Source of the DNA: Providencia vermicola
GTDB taxonomy: Bacteria; Pseudomonadota; Gammaproteobacteria; Enterobacterales; Enterobacteriaceae
Assembly (NCBI RefSeq): GCF_010748935.1
Contig: NZ_CP048796.1
Coordinates: 1,553,001 to 1,617,000, forward strand
Direction of reading: 5' to 3'
DNA length: 64,000 nucleotides
How positions within the stretch are numbered: the stretch's first letter is position 1; every line of letters begins with the position of its first letter. A program made the position numbers and the translations under genes. Of this stretch, positions 9,659 through 17,146 are shown in pieces. The notes under the pieces were generated by a model. The model was not told where the DNA came from. It saw only the letters and a list, made by a program, of their open reading frames with translations, and did no database searches.

Positions 9659-10459
9659 TTAAAACTGACTTTTCCAATAAATCAAATACCGTAAATAGTC
9701 CCCGCCATCCTCTTGCAGCCCATGCACCAACGGTTTCATGCTTTTATGGGGCAAGTCAGGCCACTCACCAATCCCTCTTGTTTGATGAATGTTTTCCTCA
9801 CTTAGGCTTTCCCATCCTGCTTCATTCGGTATCCATAAACCTTGCCATTCTTCTTGTGCTATACGGGGCAGCCTCCAGCACGGCTGAAAACTAATTCGTC
9901 CATGTTGTCGTAACACTTCCAATGGGGCTTCAGGGCGAAGGGTGGCAAGAAAACGGTAAGAACTGGCGTTGTTGCGGAGTGTATCCTGATAAATGTCATC
10001 GCTGTGGGTATCAATCAGGTATTCAAACGGTGAGACAGATTTCAATATATTGGTTGTACCGCTCTCGATCTCGATTTCTTCAACCCAGACTACAATACGC
10101 TGCCAGACGATAGCCTGAATCAAGCAACGGTATTCTAAGGATTGTGTATCCAGTGGTAATTCAGCGAATAATGGGGTTTGTGCTGTCTCTATAGGTGCTG
10201 CAAAGGCTGATGAATCAAAAGAGCGGTCGTGAGTCGGATACCCGAGCACTTCACGATAATCATATTGGTTTAAAGGTGTTATAACACCGAGATACTCAAG
10301 TTGATTAATGATTCGTTCAGCGCGATGAAATCCTATCCGAAAATGGCGCTGTAAACGTCTCGGTGACGCTCTGTTAATGAGAATGACATCATAATCAATG
10401 GCTTTAGCTGTCAATAGGTCATAGCTGCTGTCTAGCGTGTTGTGATGAGATAACTGCAT
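9659..10459 (-). CDS. Protein with N-terminal FtsK-gamma-like winged helix
   Basis: Residues about 20-63 (DYDVILINRASPRRLQRHF and the following RIGFHRAERIINQLEYLGVI) resemble the gamma domain of the DNA translocase FtsK, a winged helix that reads oriented chromosomal sites. No motor domain is present: the protein is only 266 aa, with no Walker motifs. The remaining 200 residues, rich in tryptophan near the C-terminus, are not recognised. It is transcribed toward the defence genes from a start next to the Mu-like repressor gene. It could be a regulator or a factor that acts at FtsK-type sites. Confidence 0.7.
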   Translation of the reverse strand: MQLSHHNTLDSSYDLLTAKAIDYDVILINRASPRRLQRHFRIGFHRAERIINQLEYLGVITPLNQYDYREVLGYPTHDRSFDSSAFAAPIETAQTPLFAELPLDTQSLEYRCLIQAIVWQRIVVWVEEIEIESGTTNILKSVSPFEYLIDTHSDDIYQDTLRNNASSYRFLATLRPEAPLEVLRQHGRISFQPCWRLPRIAQEEWQGLWIPNEAGWESLSEENIHQTRGIGEWPDLPHKSMKPLVHGLQEDGGDYLRYLIYWKSQF

Positions 10460-10520
10460 AGTGCCTCTGAGTCAGTGACGAAAATACAGTTATTAAAATA
10501 ACAAAAGGTATTAAAAGATA

Positions 10521-10937
10521 CTAATCTAGGTCTTCCTGTTTCATTGTGAGCGCATTCTTTAATAACGCTTTTCTTTTCTCAACTGACAGTGATTTGTAGA
10601 TTTCAAGTAAAAGGTTAAGATCTGCACTTTCAGAAGATAGCGTGTTTTGCTTGATGAGCTCTTTTTCATCAGTGTTTAGGATCACCTTAAATGCATCAAT
10701 ATGATAGAGGTCGCCACGCTTATTAGGGTTCTTCTTGCGAAAGTGGGGATGAAGAGCTGTGATTGACTCTAGACGGACTCTAACGCCTTTCGCTGTGGTA
10801 GGGATATCCATATCTTTATATTCAGGGTAACGTGTTGGATCGTCAGCTTTTTCTTTTCCTATAGCAGCTAGCTCCCCACTGGTAAACCAAAGCTTGGGCG
10901 CATTATCCATTTCAGTTAGTTGTTTTTTATCAGTCAT
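10521..10937 (-). CDS. Regulator with Mu-type DNA-binding domain
   Basis: Near the N-terminus, KLWFTSGELAAIGKEKADD resembles the Mu-type winged-helix domain of Mu repressor and transposase, in which WFS/T-x-x-E-L-A is typical. A charged middle and a C-terminal helix (LLLEIYKSLSVEKRKALLK) follow. The start at 10937 (MTDKKQ) is preferred; an upstream in-frame ATG would add nine residues. It is divergent from a Ner-like gene, which is the arrangement of the Mu early switch. It is probably a repressor of a decayed or domesticated mobile element. Confidence 0.65.
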   Translation of the reverse strand: MTDKKQLTEMDNAPKLWFTSGELAAIGKEKADDPTRYPEYKDMDIPTTAKGVRVRLESITALHPHFRKKNPNKRGDLYHIDAFKVILNTDEKELIKQNTLSSESADLNLLLEIYKSLSVEKRKALLKNALTMKQEDLD

Positions 10938-11074
10938 GATCTTTATAAATTCCATACATATCAAAAGGATAAAATAACCGCACTAGAAAGATGTTAAAAT
11001 AATAAAGATATCTATTGATAATTCCCTTTAATTGGTTTTTAATAGACGAGGAATTAAACAGTGGAGTTATTACT

Positions 11075-11359
11075 ATGTCTAACCCTGTAGCATCTCAAAA
11101 AAAGTCCCGAAAAGGAAGCACTGCGGATTGGCACCGCGCGGATATTGTGGCGGCTTTGCATAAAAAAGGGGTCACACTAGCACAATTATCTCGTGAGCAT
11201 GGTCTTTCTGCTCGGACGTTAAATAATGCGCTAGAGCGAGCTTACCCAAGAGCTGAACAGATTATTGCGGATGTGATTGGCACGGCTCCTGAAACAATAT
11301 GGCCGAGTCGTTACATCAATAAGCCATCCTCTAATAATCATAGAAGGTTATTGAAATAG
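11075..11359 (+). CDS. Ner/Nlp family helix-turn-helix regulator
   Basis: The 94-residue protein contains the Ner-type core DWHRADIVAALHKKGVTLAQ, then LSREHGLSARTLNNALERAYPRAEQIIADVIG, ending with PETIWPSRY; this matches Mu Ner and the bacterial Nlp/SfsB proteins, DNA-binding regulators of early promoters. The start at 11075 is chosen for the GGAG at 11063-11066. The intergenic space to the divergent Mu-type regulator is about 140 bases and presumably holds the operators. Confidence 0.88.
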   Translation: MSNPVASQKKSRKGSTADWHRADIVAALHKKGVTLAQLSREHGLSARTLNNALERAYPRAEQIIADVIGTAPETIWPSRYINKPSSNNHRRLLK

Positions 11360-11456
11360 CCTAAATATTTACCCTTGCCTATCGGTAAGGCATTGCCCCC
11401 ATTCTAGCGTCAACACCATGGAAAAACCCTTAATTCATTTAATTGAAGGAACAGTC

Positions 11457-11798
11457 ATGTCTATCAAAAATAAATTGCAAAAAATCCGAGAAGAAAACGA
11501 AGCGAAAGGCTTAAATGATCCAGCTTTATTTAAACAGCGTTTGTTCAACGGTGGCTTTGGATTAGCTAAAACCTTTTGGCTATTTTGGTTTTTACCGATT
11601 TTATTCTTAAATATCGTTGAATTTTTTATCACTAAAAAGGTGACATTGAATAAAATAGAAGCATTGATTCTCATTTGGGATGTTTGCTGCTTTTACTTTA
11701 TCGTGAAAATACCGAATCGTCGTGCTTGGTATTACGTGGCGTTGGTGGTGATTGCACTGGATATATTAGCAGGAATAACCGTGAATTTTCTGCTGTAA
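11457..11798 (+). CDS. Small three-segment inner-membrane protein
   Basis: The start at 11457 follows AAGGA with good spacing and gives 113 residues. A charged N-terminus (about 35 residues) precedes three hydrophobic stretches: FGLAKTFWLFWFLPILFLNI, IEALILIWDVCCFYFIV and the C-terminal ALVVIALDILAGITVNFLL. No family is recognised. The lipoprotein gene begins nine bases after its stop, so the two are probably one envelope-related operon. Confidence 0.7.
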   Translation: MSIKNKLQKIREENEAKGLNDPALFKQRLFNGGFGLAKTFWLFWFLPILFLNIVEFFITKKVTLNKIEALILIWDVCCFYFIVKIPNRRAWYYVALVVIALDILAGITVNFLL

Positions 11799-11807
11799 GG
11801 TGACAAT

Positions 11808-12125
11808 GTGAAAATGAAACTGAACCAGTGGATGAAATTAAGCATATTAACGGCGATGGTTGGTTTAACAGGATGTAATGAGAGCACCGTTAATTGTAAC
11901 AGTGATGGTGCAAAAGCATTAGCGTTACAAGTGGTCAATCAACATGTCGGTTGGGCGATGTATGAGCAGCTTGAGAATGTGCGAACGCAACGTCAAAATG
12001 CAGAACGAGGCGTTTATCTCTGTGCTGCCGAAGCAACGGGAAAAGCAGGCTCTGTCACCGTAATTTATTCCGTGCAGCTCACGGATGATAAAAAAAGTTT
12101 TGTTGTTACGTTACTTAACGGTTAA
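11808..12125 (+). CDS. Putative lipoprotein
   Basis: The protein has a basic N-terminus, a hydrophobic signal and the lipobox LTGC, so cysteine 23 would be lipidated and the remaining 82 residues placed in the periplasm. The GTG at 11808 has AAGG seven bases before it; the ATG at 11814 is an alternative. Two further cysteines could pair. The family is not recognised. It sits directly behind the small membrane protein gene and ahead of a terminator. Confidence 0.72.
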   Translation: MKMKLNQWMKLSILTAMVGLTGCNESTVNCNSDGAKALALQVVNQHVGWAMYEQLENVRTQRQNAERGVYLCAAEATGKAGSVTVIYSVQLTDDKKSFVVTLLNG

Positions 12126-12130
12126 TGGCT

Positions 12131-12160
12131 ATGCCAGCCTATTATTAGGTTGGCATTTTA
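12131..12160 (+). terminator. Terminator after the lipoprotein gene
   Basis: TGCCAGCCT and AGGTTGGCA pair around a short loop and are followed by TTTTA, five bases after the lipoprotein stop. The 245 bases from here to 12405 hold no gene. They contain AGTAAA-4-TTTACT (12287-12302), an operator-like inverted repeat. Confidence 0.65.
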
Positions 12161-12405
12161 CCTTTTGACGCTTCCATTTTTTCATTCACTTTCCACATCA
12201 ATATTCCCCCGCCATAAATAAAAATCACGGTAGGTATATCAAAATAGCAATGATGGCTAAATTCATGTAACTATCTGATTATAAACAGTAAAATACTTTA
12301 CTTTGCTAGTGGTTATGGTAAAATATTAGCATGGCACTATACCCATATATGATTGGGTTGTGCTTAACAGTTTATTTCCACTTTTTTATTTAAAGGCCAC
12401 TTTAT

Positions 12406-12840
12406 ATGACTATTCATCAGTCAGGGCTACGCTTGCCTATCGCACAAGTATTTAGCCAATTGTTATTACATGAACTGAATAATTCAGTGATTAACTCAGC
12501 GATTGATTTAACCACTGTTAGGGCGGTTACCTTAAATTTTCGAGACCCATTGTATAGTGCTGAAACAGGAGGTTTCCATCCTGTCGAAATACGTTTGTTA
12601 CGGCTGCATGAGCAATGGCAGTTTGATTATGTGACAGATTTTTCATACATGGGAAGCTATTATCCTGAGCTTGAAAAGGAACTCGATATTTGTTGGTCGC
12701 AGGGTTATATCTATCATTTTTTGATGGGGGATATTGATGAAGAAGAGGGCGGAGCACTGTTTGAATTGTGGCAACGCAATTTTATTCAATACCACAAAAT
12801 GAAATGTTATGAAGTCAGTATTCAGTGGGAAACCCACTAA
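12406..12840 (+). CDS. DUF2787 family protein
   Basis: The 144-residue protein carries the family core LNFRDPLYSAETGGFHPVEI, then RLLRLHEQWQFDYVTDFSYM, with the acidic ending DICWSQGYIYHFL further on. DUF2787 proteins are small, of unknown function, and common in integrative elements and islands of gammaproteobacteria. It appears to have its own promoter in the preceding gap (possible -10 TAAAAT). It is followed 70 bases later by the peptidase-like gene. Confidence 0.82.
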   Translation: MTIHQSGLRLPIAQVFSQLLLHELNNSVINSAIDLTTVRAVTLNFRDPLYSAETGGFHPVEIRLLRLHEQWQFDYVTDFSYMGSYYPELEKELDICWSQGYIYHFLMGDIDEEEGGALFELWQRNFIQYHKMKCYEVSIQWETH

Positions 12841-12910
12841 TTAAGTAAAAAATAATACCAGCGCTGGTTATTCCATTAAGTACAGTACAATCAATAGAAG
12901 GTTTGAGTTG

Positions 12911-13435
12911 ATGTTGATACCGTCCAAGCAAGGGGATTTAGATTGCCTCTGTGGGATTTACAGTCTGGTGAATATGAGTACATGGTTCTATGGTGACCGC
13001 ATTAAGTCCCGCCCATTATTTAATTATCTTTTGCGTGAATACAGCGAATACTGGTCACTGTACAAGTGTTTAAGTCAAGGTATTGATGTTCCTGAGATGG
13101 ATTACTTGATTAAGCGCCTAACCTCAAAGTACCCATCACAAGCTCCTCTGCGCGTCACCACGCCATTTCGTTACAAAGATGGACTTACCACACAAAAAAT
13201 ACTGTCTGCCTGTCAGGCGTTCTTAGACGCTCATACAACGTCACGTCGGCTTATTTTACTGGGAGACCAGTGGCATTGGTCGCTGGTGGAGCGTATGGAT
13301 AGTGACTATCTCTATTTCTTTGATAGCCACCAGCAAGAGAGGGTAAGCCGCACCAGCTATGGGTTAAAGGGGAGTAAGGTACGGCGGTTGTATAGTGAAT
13401 CTGTTTATTTTATTGAAACTAATATAGTTTATTGA
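12911..13435 (+). CDS. Papain-like cysteine peptidase-like protein
   Basis: No named family is recognised, but the layout is that of a papain-fold peptidase: DCLCGIYSLVN with Cys12 or Cys14 at the start of a helix, WHWSLVE with His122 and FFDSH with Asp138. The 174 residues have no signal peptide, so it should act in the cytoplasm. The ATG at 12911 is preceded by an in-frame TTG. The last 17 bases overlap the convergent gene at 13419. The role is unknown; a protease in a defence island could be an effector, but that is inference. Confidence 0.55.
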   Translation: MLIPSKQGDLDCLCGIYSLVNMSTWFYGDRIKSRPLFNYLLREYSEYWSLYKCLSQGIDVPEMDYLIKRLTSKYPSQAPLRVTTPFRYKDGLTTQKILSACQAFLDAHTTSRRLILLGDQWHWSLVERMDSDYLYFFDSHQQERVSRTSYGLKGSKVRRLYSESVYFIETNIVY

Positions 13436-13898
13436 GGAGTTTTATTAGATTTATTCTCTCATCATATTCCATCAAATATTCATAATCTATTGTTTTCCAT
13501 ATAGAATGGTTTTTCTTATTATTAATTAAATCAGCATATTTGAGAGTTAGAATATCATCTGGAGTGGGATGGTTGCGCTTATTCATATAACTAATTATTT
13601 CATTTCTATTTTTCCCTTCATGCTTTAATGTTCTAACAATCTGATAAATATAATAAAGCTTTAATGCTTTGCGACTTTTAGGTAATGGGAATTCCTGTTG
13701 GTATATCTCGCGTTTTGCTTTATTTTTCAAATCATTGTAAGCCACCTCGATACAGTAGTTAATTGTAGCTTCAATACTCTCACCTTCTGTAGGCAAGGAG
13801 TCTCCTTCATTAAGTTTGAATTTTAATTTTTTGTATAAATTTTCAACTTTTCGATATGTATCACTTCCAATTCTTATTTTTATAGATTTTAATCTCAT
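13419..13898 (-). CDS. Hypothetical island protein, possible DNA-binding N-terminus
   Basis: The product is about 159 residues, lysine rich, with no recognised family. It begins MRLKSIKIRIGSDTYRKVEN, a beta strand plus helix pattern that could be ribbon-helix-helix-like; this is a weak suggestion. The C-terminus is rich in tyrosine and asparagine. It is convergent with the peptidase-like gene and divergent from the AlpA gene. It could be the left-most gene of the satellite-like module. Confidence 0.5.
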   Translation of the reverse strand: MRLKSIKIRIGSDTYRKVENLYKKLKFKLNEGDSLPTEGESIEATINYCIEVAYNDLKNKAKREIYQQEFPLPKSRKALKLYYIYQIVRTLKHEGKNRNEIISYMNKRNHPTPDDILTLKYADLINNKKNHSIWKTIDYEYLMEYDERINLIKLLNKLY

Positions 13899-14207
13899 TA
13901 TTATCAAATCCTGTTTTATGATTTTTTGTGATTATTCTAGATGATATATCATAATTAAAATGAAAGTTATGTAATACATGGTATTACAACTTTAAGGGTG
14001 ACTTGAATCACAAATACAGATAATAAAAATAAGAAAAATAAGGAAAAAAAAGAGCAAAACAGAACTAATTTTAATATAGAAAATTCTGCAATCGATTGCG
14101 TCACTAACGAGAATAGAAAGTTCATTTTTCCGTTTGATTTTTGTACAAAATGAGGTGGTTTATAGTATTGGCTATTGATAGCGAGTTAGATAGCAAATAG
14201 GTGAGTT
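13899..14207. promoter_or_regulatory. Divergent intergenic region of the satellite module with two palindromes
   Basis: No gene fits in this very AT-rich stretch between two divergent genes. GTAATAC-ATG-GTATTAC at 13971-13987 is a perfect 17-base inverted repeat, and GCAATCGATTGC at 14088-14099 is a perfect 12-base palindrome. Both are candidate regulator or replication-protein sites, since an AlpA-like regulator and a replication-initiator-like gene follow at once. Confidence 0.5.
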
Positions 14208-14402
14208 ATGAATAATACAGATATATTACAGATAGTTTCAATAGCCGAGGTGATGTCTATTCTCGGTTATCGTTCCCGCAATTCGATCTATTTATTAGAA
14301 AAACATGAAGGCTTCCCTCCACGTATTCGTATTGGAGTACGCCGAGTCGGTTATGACTTAGGTTTAGTCAAGAAATGGCTAGAATCTAGGACGATGAAAT
14401 AA
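14208..14402 (+). CDS. AlpA family regulator/excisionase
   Basis: The 64-residue protein has the AlpA/MerR-like winged-helix pattern: IVSIAEVMSILGYRSRNSIY, then FPPRIRIGVRRVGYDLGLVK and a final KKWLESR. AlpA-type proteins activate the integrase gene or act as excisionases in P4-like satellites and islands. The distance to the HUH gene is 36 bases, so it is likely the first gene of that operon. Confidence 0.85.
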   Translation: MNNTDILQIVSIAEVMSILGYRSRNSIYLLEKHEGFPPRIRIGVRRVGYDLGLVKKWLESRTMK

Positions 14403-14438
14403 AAGTTTTTATCTAATATATGAAGGAGAAAGTTATGT

Positions 14439-15200
14439 ATGAAAATCTATGCCAATAGAAGAAGTATAAATAGGCGAATCAGTAAAGAAGATAAAGAAAA
14501 TAATGTTCGCATTAAAATATTGGAGTCTGTTTACAATAAAACAAAAAATAAAATCCATAAGAATTTAGCTAAAAAAATTTATAATTGTGAGGAAAATGAT
14601 CCATGTAATAGCTTAGCTTGTGCTAAATGTATTAATGTTAAACAGCTAGATATAGTTAATAAATATATTAGCTATGTAAGTGATAATTATATCTTCGTGA
14701 CTCTTGTTTTTTATAAAGATAAAATTGCAATAAATGAATTGCCAGATTTCAATCCTAATTTATTAAAGGATAAATTAAGAAAGAAGCTTAAATCTATTGG
14801 TTTTAATAACTTTATTTTTGGCAGTCTAGAATTAGATCTCCACTTATATGAGAGCATTAATTCTAGTTATTATCAACCTCATTTTCATTTATTAATTCCT
14901 AATGAAAGTGAAAAAATCAAATCTCTTAGAGATTACATGAAGTCATCTAAGAATTTAAACTCTCGGCAAGGCATTAAAAATAGACCTATGGTGGTTGATG
15001 AAATTAATGATATTGGCGGGGTTATCAAGTATATAACTAAAATCATGTGGTGCGAAATAGCATTTTTTACTAATAAGGAGGGAAAGCTCAAACACAGCAG
15101 TAAACGCCGTATATCAAATAGTCGTATGTTTGCTGATTCACTAGTTAAGCTAGATACAATGAAATTCAATGACATATTTTTTAAGTGTAATTTCCAGTAA
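14439..15200 (+). CDS. HUH-type replication initiator-like protein
   Basis: Three rolling-circle Rep motifs can be seen: a hydrophobic strand FVTLVF, the metal-binding PHFHLLI with His148 and His150, and GGVIKYITK with Tyr198 and Lys201 as candidate nicking residues. A CNSLACAKC cysteine cluster near residue 50 may bind zinc. The 253-residue length fits small phage and satellite initiators. AAGGAGA precedes the chosen ATG. It lies between AlpA and a DUF927 ATPase, a layout suggestive of a phage satellite replicon. It could instead be a relaxase-related remnant. Confidence 0.65.
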   Translation: MKIYANRRSINRRISKEDKENNVRIKILESVYNKTKNKIHKNLAKKIYNCEENDPCNSLACAKCINVKQLDIVNKYISYVSDNYIFVTLVFYKDKIAINELPDFNPNLLKDKLRKKLKSIGFNNFIFGSLELDLHLYESINSSYYQPHFHLLIPNESEKIKSLRDYMKSSKNLNSRQGIKNRPMVVDEINDIGGVIKYITKIMWCEIAFFTNKEGKLKHSSKRRISNSRMFADSLVKLDTMKFNDIFFKCNFQ

Positions 15201-15385
15201 CTAAATTCTAGATCTCTGTTTAGACAGCACCAGTATGCCTGTAGATATGGAAGATTGATTAGTCTGATAGTTTTTAGAATGAACACTGGTTAATTTATCT
15301 TTATTAGTATAATGCTAATACATATTGGTGTTGTAAATGGTGATTTGGTGATTTAGTGATTTTTTAATTATCAATGAGGTCATTT

Positions 15386-17002
15386 ATGACAATGAAAAAA
15401 TTTGGTTCGAAACATATTAAGCTTGTTGCTTTATCATACCAAGATGAAGGGCAAGAATCTTATCGTTTAGTTAAGTTTTTTAATATAAATAAAAAGCAGG
15501 ATGATTGTTTATTAATTCCAGCATCAATAATTGCAGTGCCTAATAAACTTAAAAGCCTTCTATTAGAGAATGGCTTTAAACCTAAAGTTATCCATGAGAA
15601 TTTCAAAGAAGTTTTTGATGTTATTTTAGGTGATTGTGATGAAAGAATTGTACTGTGTAATAAACCAGGTTTTCTTTATGTTGATAATAATTACTACTAT
15701 ATTAAAAATTCAGGAGAGGTATTAGGTGGACATAATAACTTGAAGATATTTCCAAACCCTAATGCTAGAACATTTAATTACTCATGTCAGGCTAAAGGGA
15801 CATTGGAACAATGGAAGAATAAGGTAGCAGAAACTGCTAAATATAGTCCTTATATTATGCTTGGCTTATGTTCAGCTTTTGCTGGCATGTGCATTTATTT
15901 TACAAAAATAGAATCAGGAGGATTTCATGCTCACGGTGAGAGTTCTTCTGGGAAAAGTACAATGTTAGAATCAGCAGCTTCTGTATTTGGAGACTCTTCA
16001 TACATTCTTGATTGGAATATCACTGAGGCTGCATTTGAGCAGCAAGCGGAGTCTCGTAATCATGGTTTATTATTGACAGACGAACTTATTTTAATAGACT
16101 CCAATCGTCAAGCAGCCGCCCAAAAAATGCAAAAGTTTGTGTATATGCTTGGTTCTGGTACTGGTAAGTCAAGAAGTAATACCTATCAAGAACGTTCGGC
16201 TAGTTGGCAATTAGTCGCTTTAAGCAACGGAGAAGAAGCTTTAAGCCAACATGCTAGCACTGGTTTAATGAATCGTAAGAATGGTGAAATAGCGCGGTTC
16301 ATCGATGTTCCTGTTGATTGTGATAATAATATGGGTATTTTTAGTTCATTACCTGAAGGTGTATCGTCATCTGCTGAATATGCAGAATATTTGAAAGAAA
16401 ATTGCAATAATTATTATGGCACAGCTGGGGATGCATTCGTACGGAAGATACTGGCAAAGGTCAATCAAAAGTCCTATGAGTACATTACTAATAAGCTAAA
16501 ATATTATATTGCCGAATTCTTAGAGCAGAATGATGTAGGTTCTAATGGATTAGAAAAACGTATAGCTACTCGTTTTGCCTTAGTATACGCAAGTGGGATC
16601 CTAGGTATTAAAACTAAGGTTCTCCCCTTTACTGAGAAGGAGGTTTTTGATGGAATTACACATTGTTATCTGAAAGCTATAGATCAAAATCCTATTAAAA
16701 AGGTTGTTTTCAATCAAAAACTATTAGATGCATTGAAAAAGCCCTGTAAACCGAAAAAGAGCCTAGTAGATGAGAACGAGCTAAATAACTTAGATGTTAT
16801 TGTTATTAAAATCAAAGGGAAACATTATGCTGCAGTAAAACCATCATTTTTTAATGATAATATCATAGGGAACAAAAAATCTGTGATTAGTCAGTTGGTC
16901 TCAGAAGGGCAGTTGCTTACTGATGCCCAAGGCAAAAGCACTCGCCAGTGTAAGGTTAATGGTGTGAAATTGAGTCGCCGTTACTGTTTGAAAGTTGAAT
17001 AG
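15386..17002 (+). CDS. DUF927 family P-loop ATPase/helicase-like protein
   Basis: The core (about residues 170-400) has a Walker A GESSSGKST at 184-192, WNITEAAFEQQAESRNHGLL leading into a Walker B-like LLLTDELILID, and the arginine-rich LMNRKNGEIARFID. This matches DUF927 proteins, which resemble the helicase part of phage and plasmid primases. The ATG at 15386 is preferred because GAGG lies seven bases upstream; an ATG at 15374 is also in frame. It is likely the replication helicase of the satellite module. Three imperfect 8-base repeats (TGGTGATT type) lie just upstream, at about 15338-15361. Confidence 0.8.
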   Translation: MTMKKFGSKHIKLVALSYQDEGQESYRLVKFFNINKKQDDCLLIPASIIAVPNKLKSLLLENGFKPKVIHENFKEVFDVILGDCDERIVLCNKPGFLYVDNNYYYIKNSGEVLGGHNNLKIFPNPNARTFNYSCQAKGTLEQWKNKVAETAKYSPYIMLGLCSAFAGMCIYFTKIESGGFHAHGESSSGKSTMLESAASVFGDSSYILDWNITEAAFEQQAESRNHGLLLTDELILIDSNRQAAAQKMQKFVYMLGSGTGKSRSNTYQERSASWQLVALSNGEEALSQHASTGLMNRKNGEIARFIDVPVDCDNNMGIFSSLPEGVSSSAEYAEYLKENCNNYYGTAGDAFVRKILAKVNQKSYEYITNKLKYYIAEFLEQNDVGSNGLEKRIATRFALVYASGILGIKTKVLPFTEKEVFDGITHCYLKAIDQNPIKKVVFNQKLLDALKKPCKPKKSLVDENELNNLDVIVIKIKGKHYAAVKPSFFNDNIIGNKKSVISQLVSEGQLLTDAQGKSTRQCKVNGVKLSRRYCLKVE

Positions 17003-17015
17003 TCATAACTAAGAA

Positions 17016-17052
17016 GTAACAGGCTGTATTTATAATCAATATAGCCTGTTAC
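17016..17052 (+). ncRNA. Hairpin in the reverse transcriptase leader
   Basis: GTAACAGGCT (17016-17025) and AGCCTGTTAC (17043-17052) form a perfect 10-bp stem with a 17-base loop. It lies between the DUF927 stop and the reverse transcriptase start, in a 144-base non-coding stretch. It may be a terminator, although a clean T run does not follow. Some antiviral reverse transcriptases use an adjacent non-coding RNA, so this is also a candidate for such an RNA. Confidence 0.4.
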
Positions 17053-17146
17053 TATCAATATGTTTTCTATCGTTTAGTATGCATATGAGCTATGATAATT
17101 ATAATATATGAATTTATCATTAGACGCTGTTATTCAAGGAATTATA

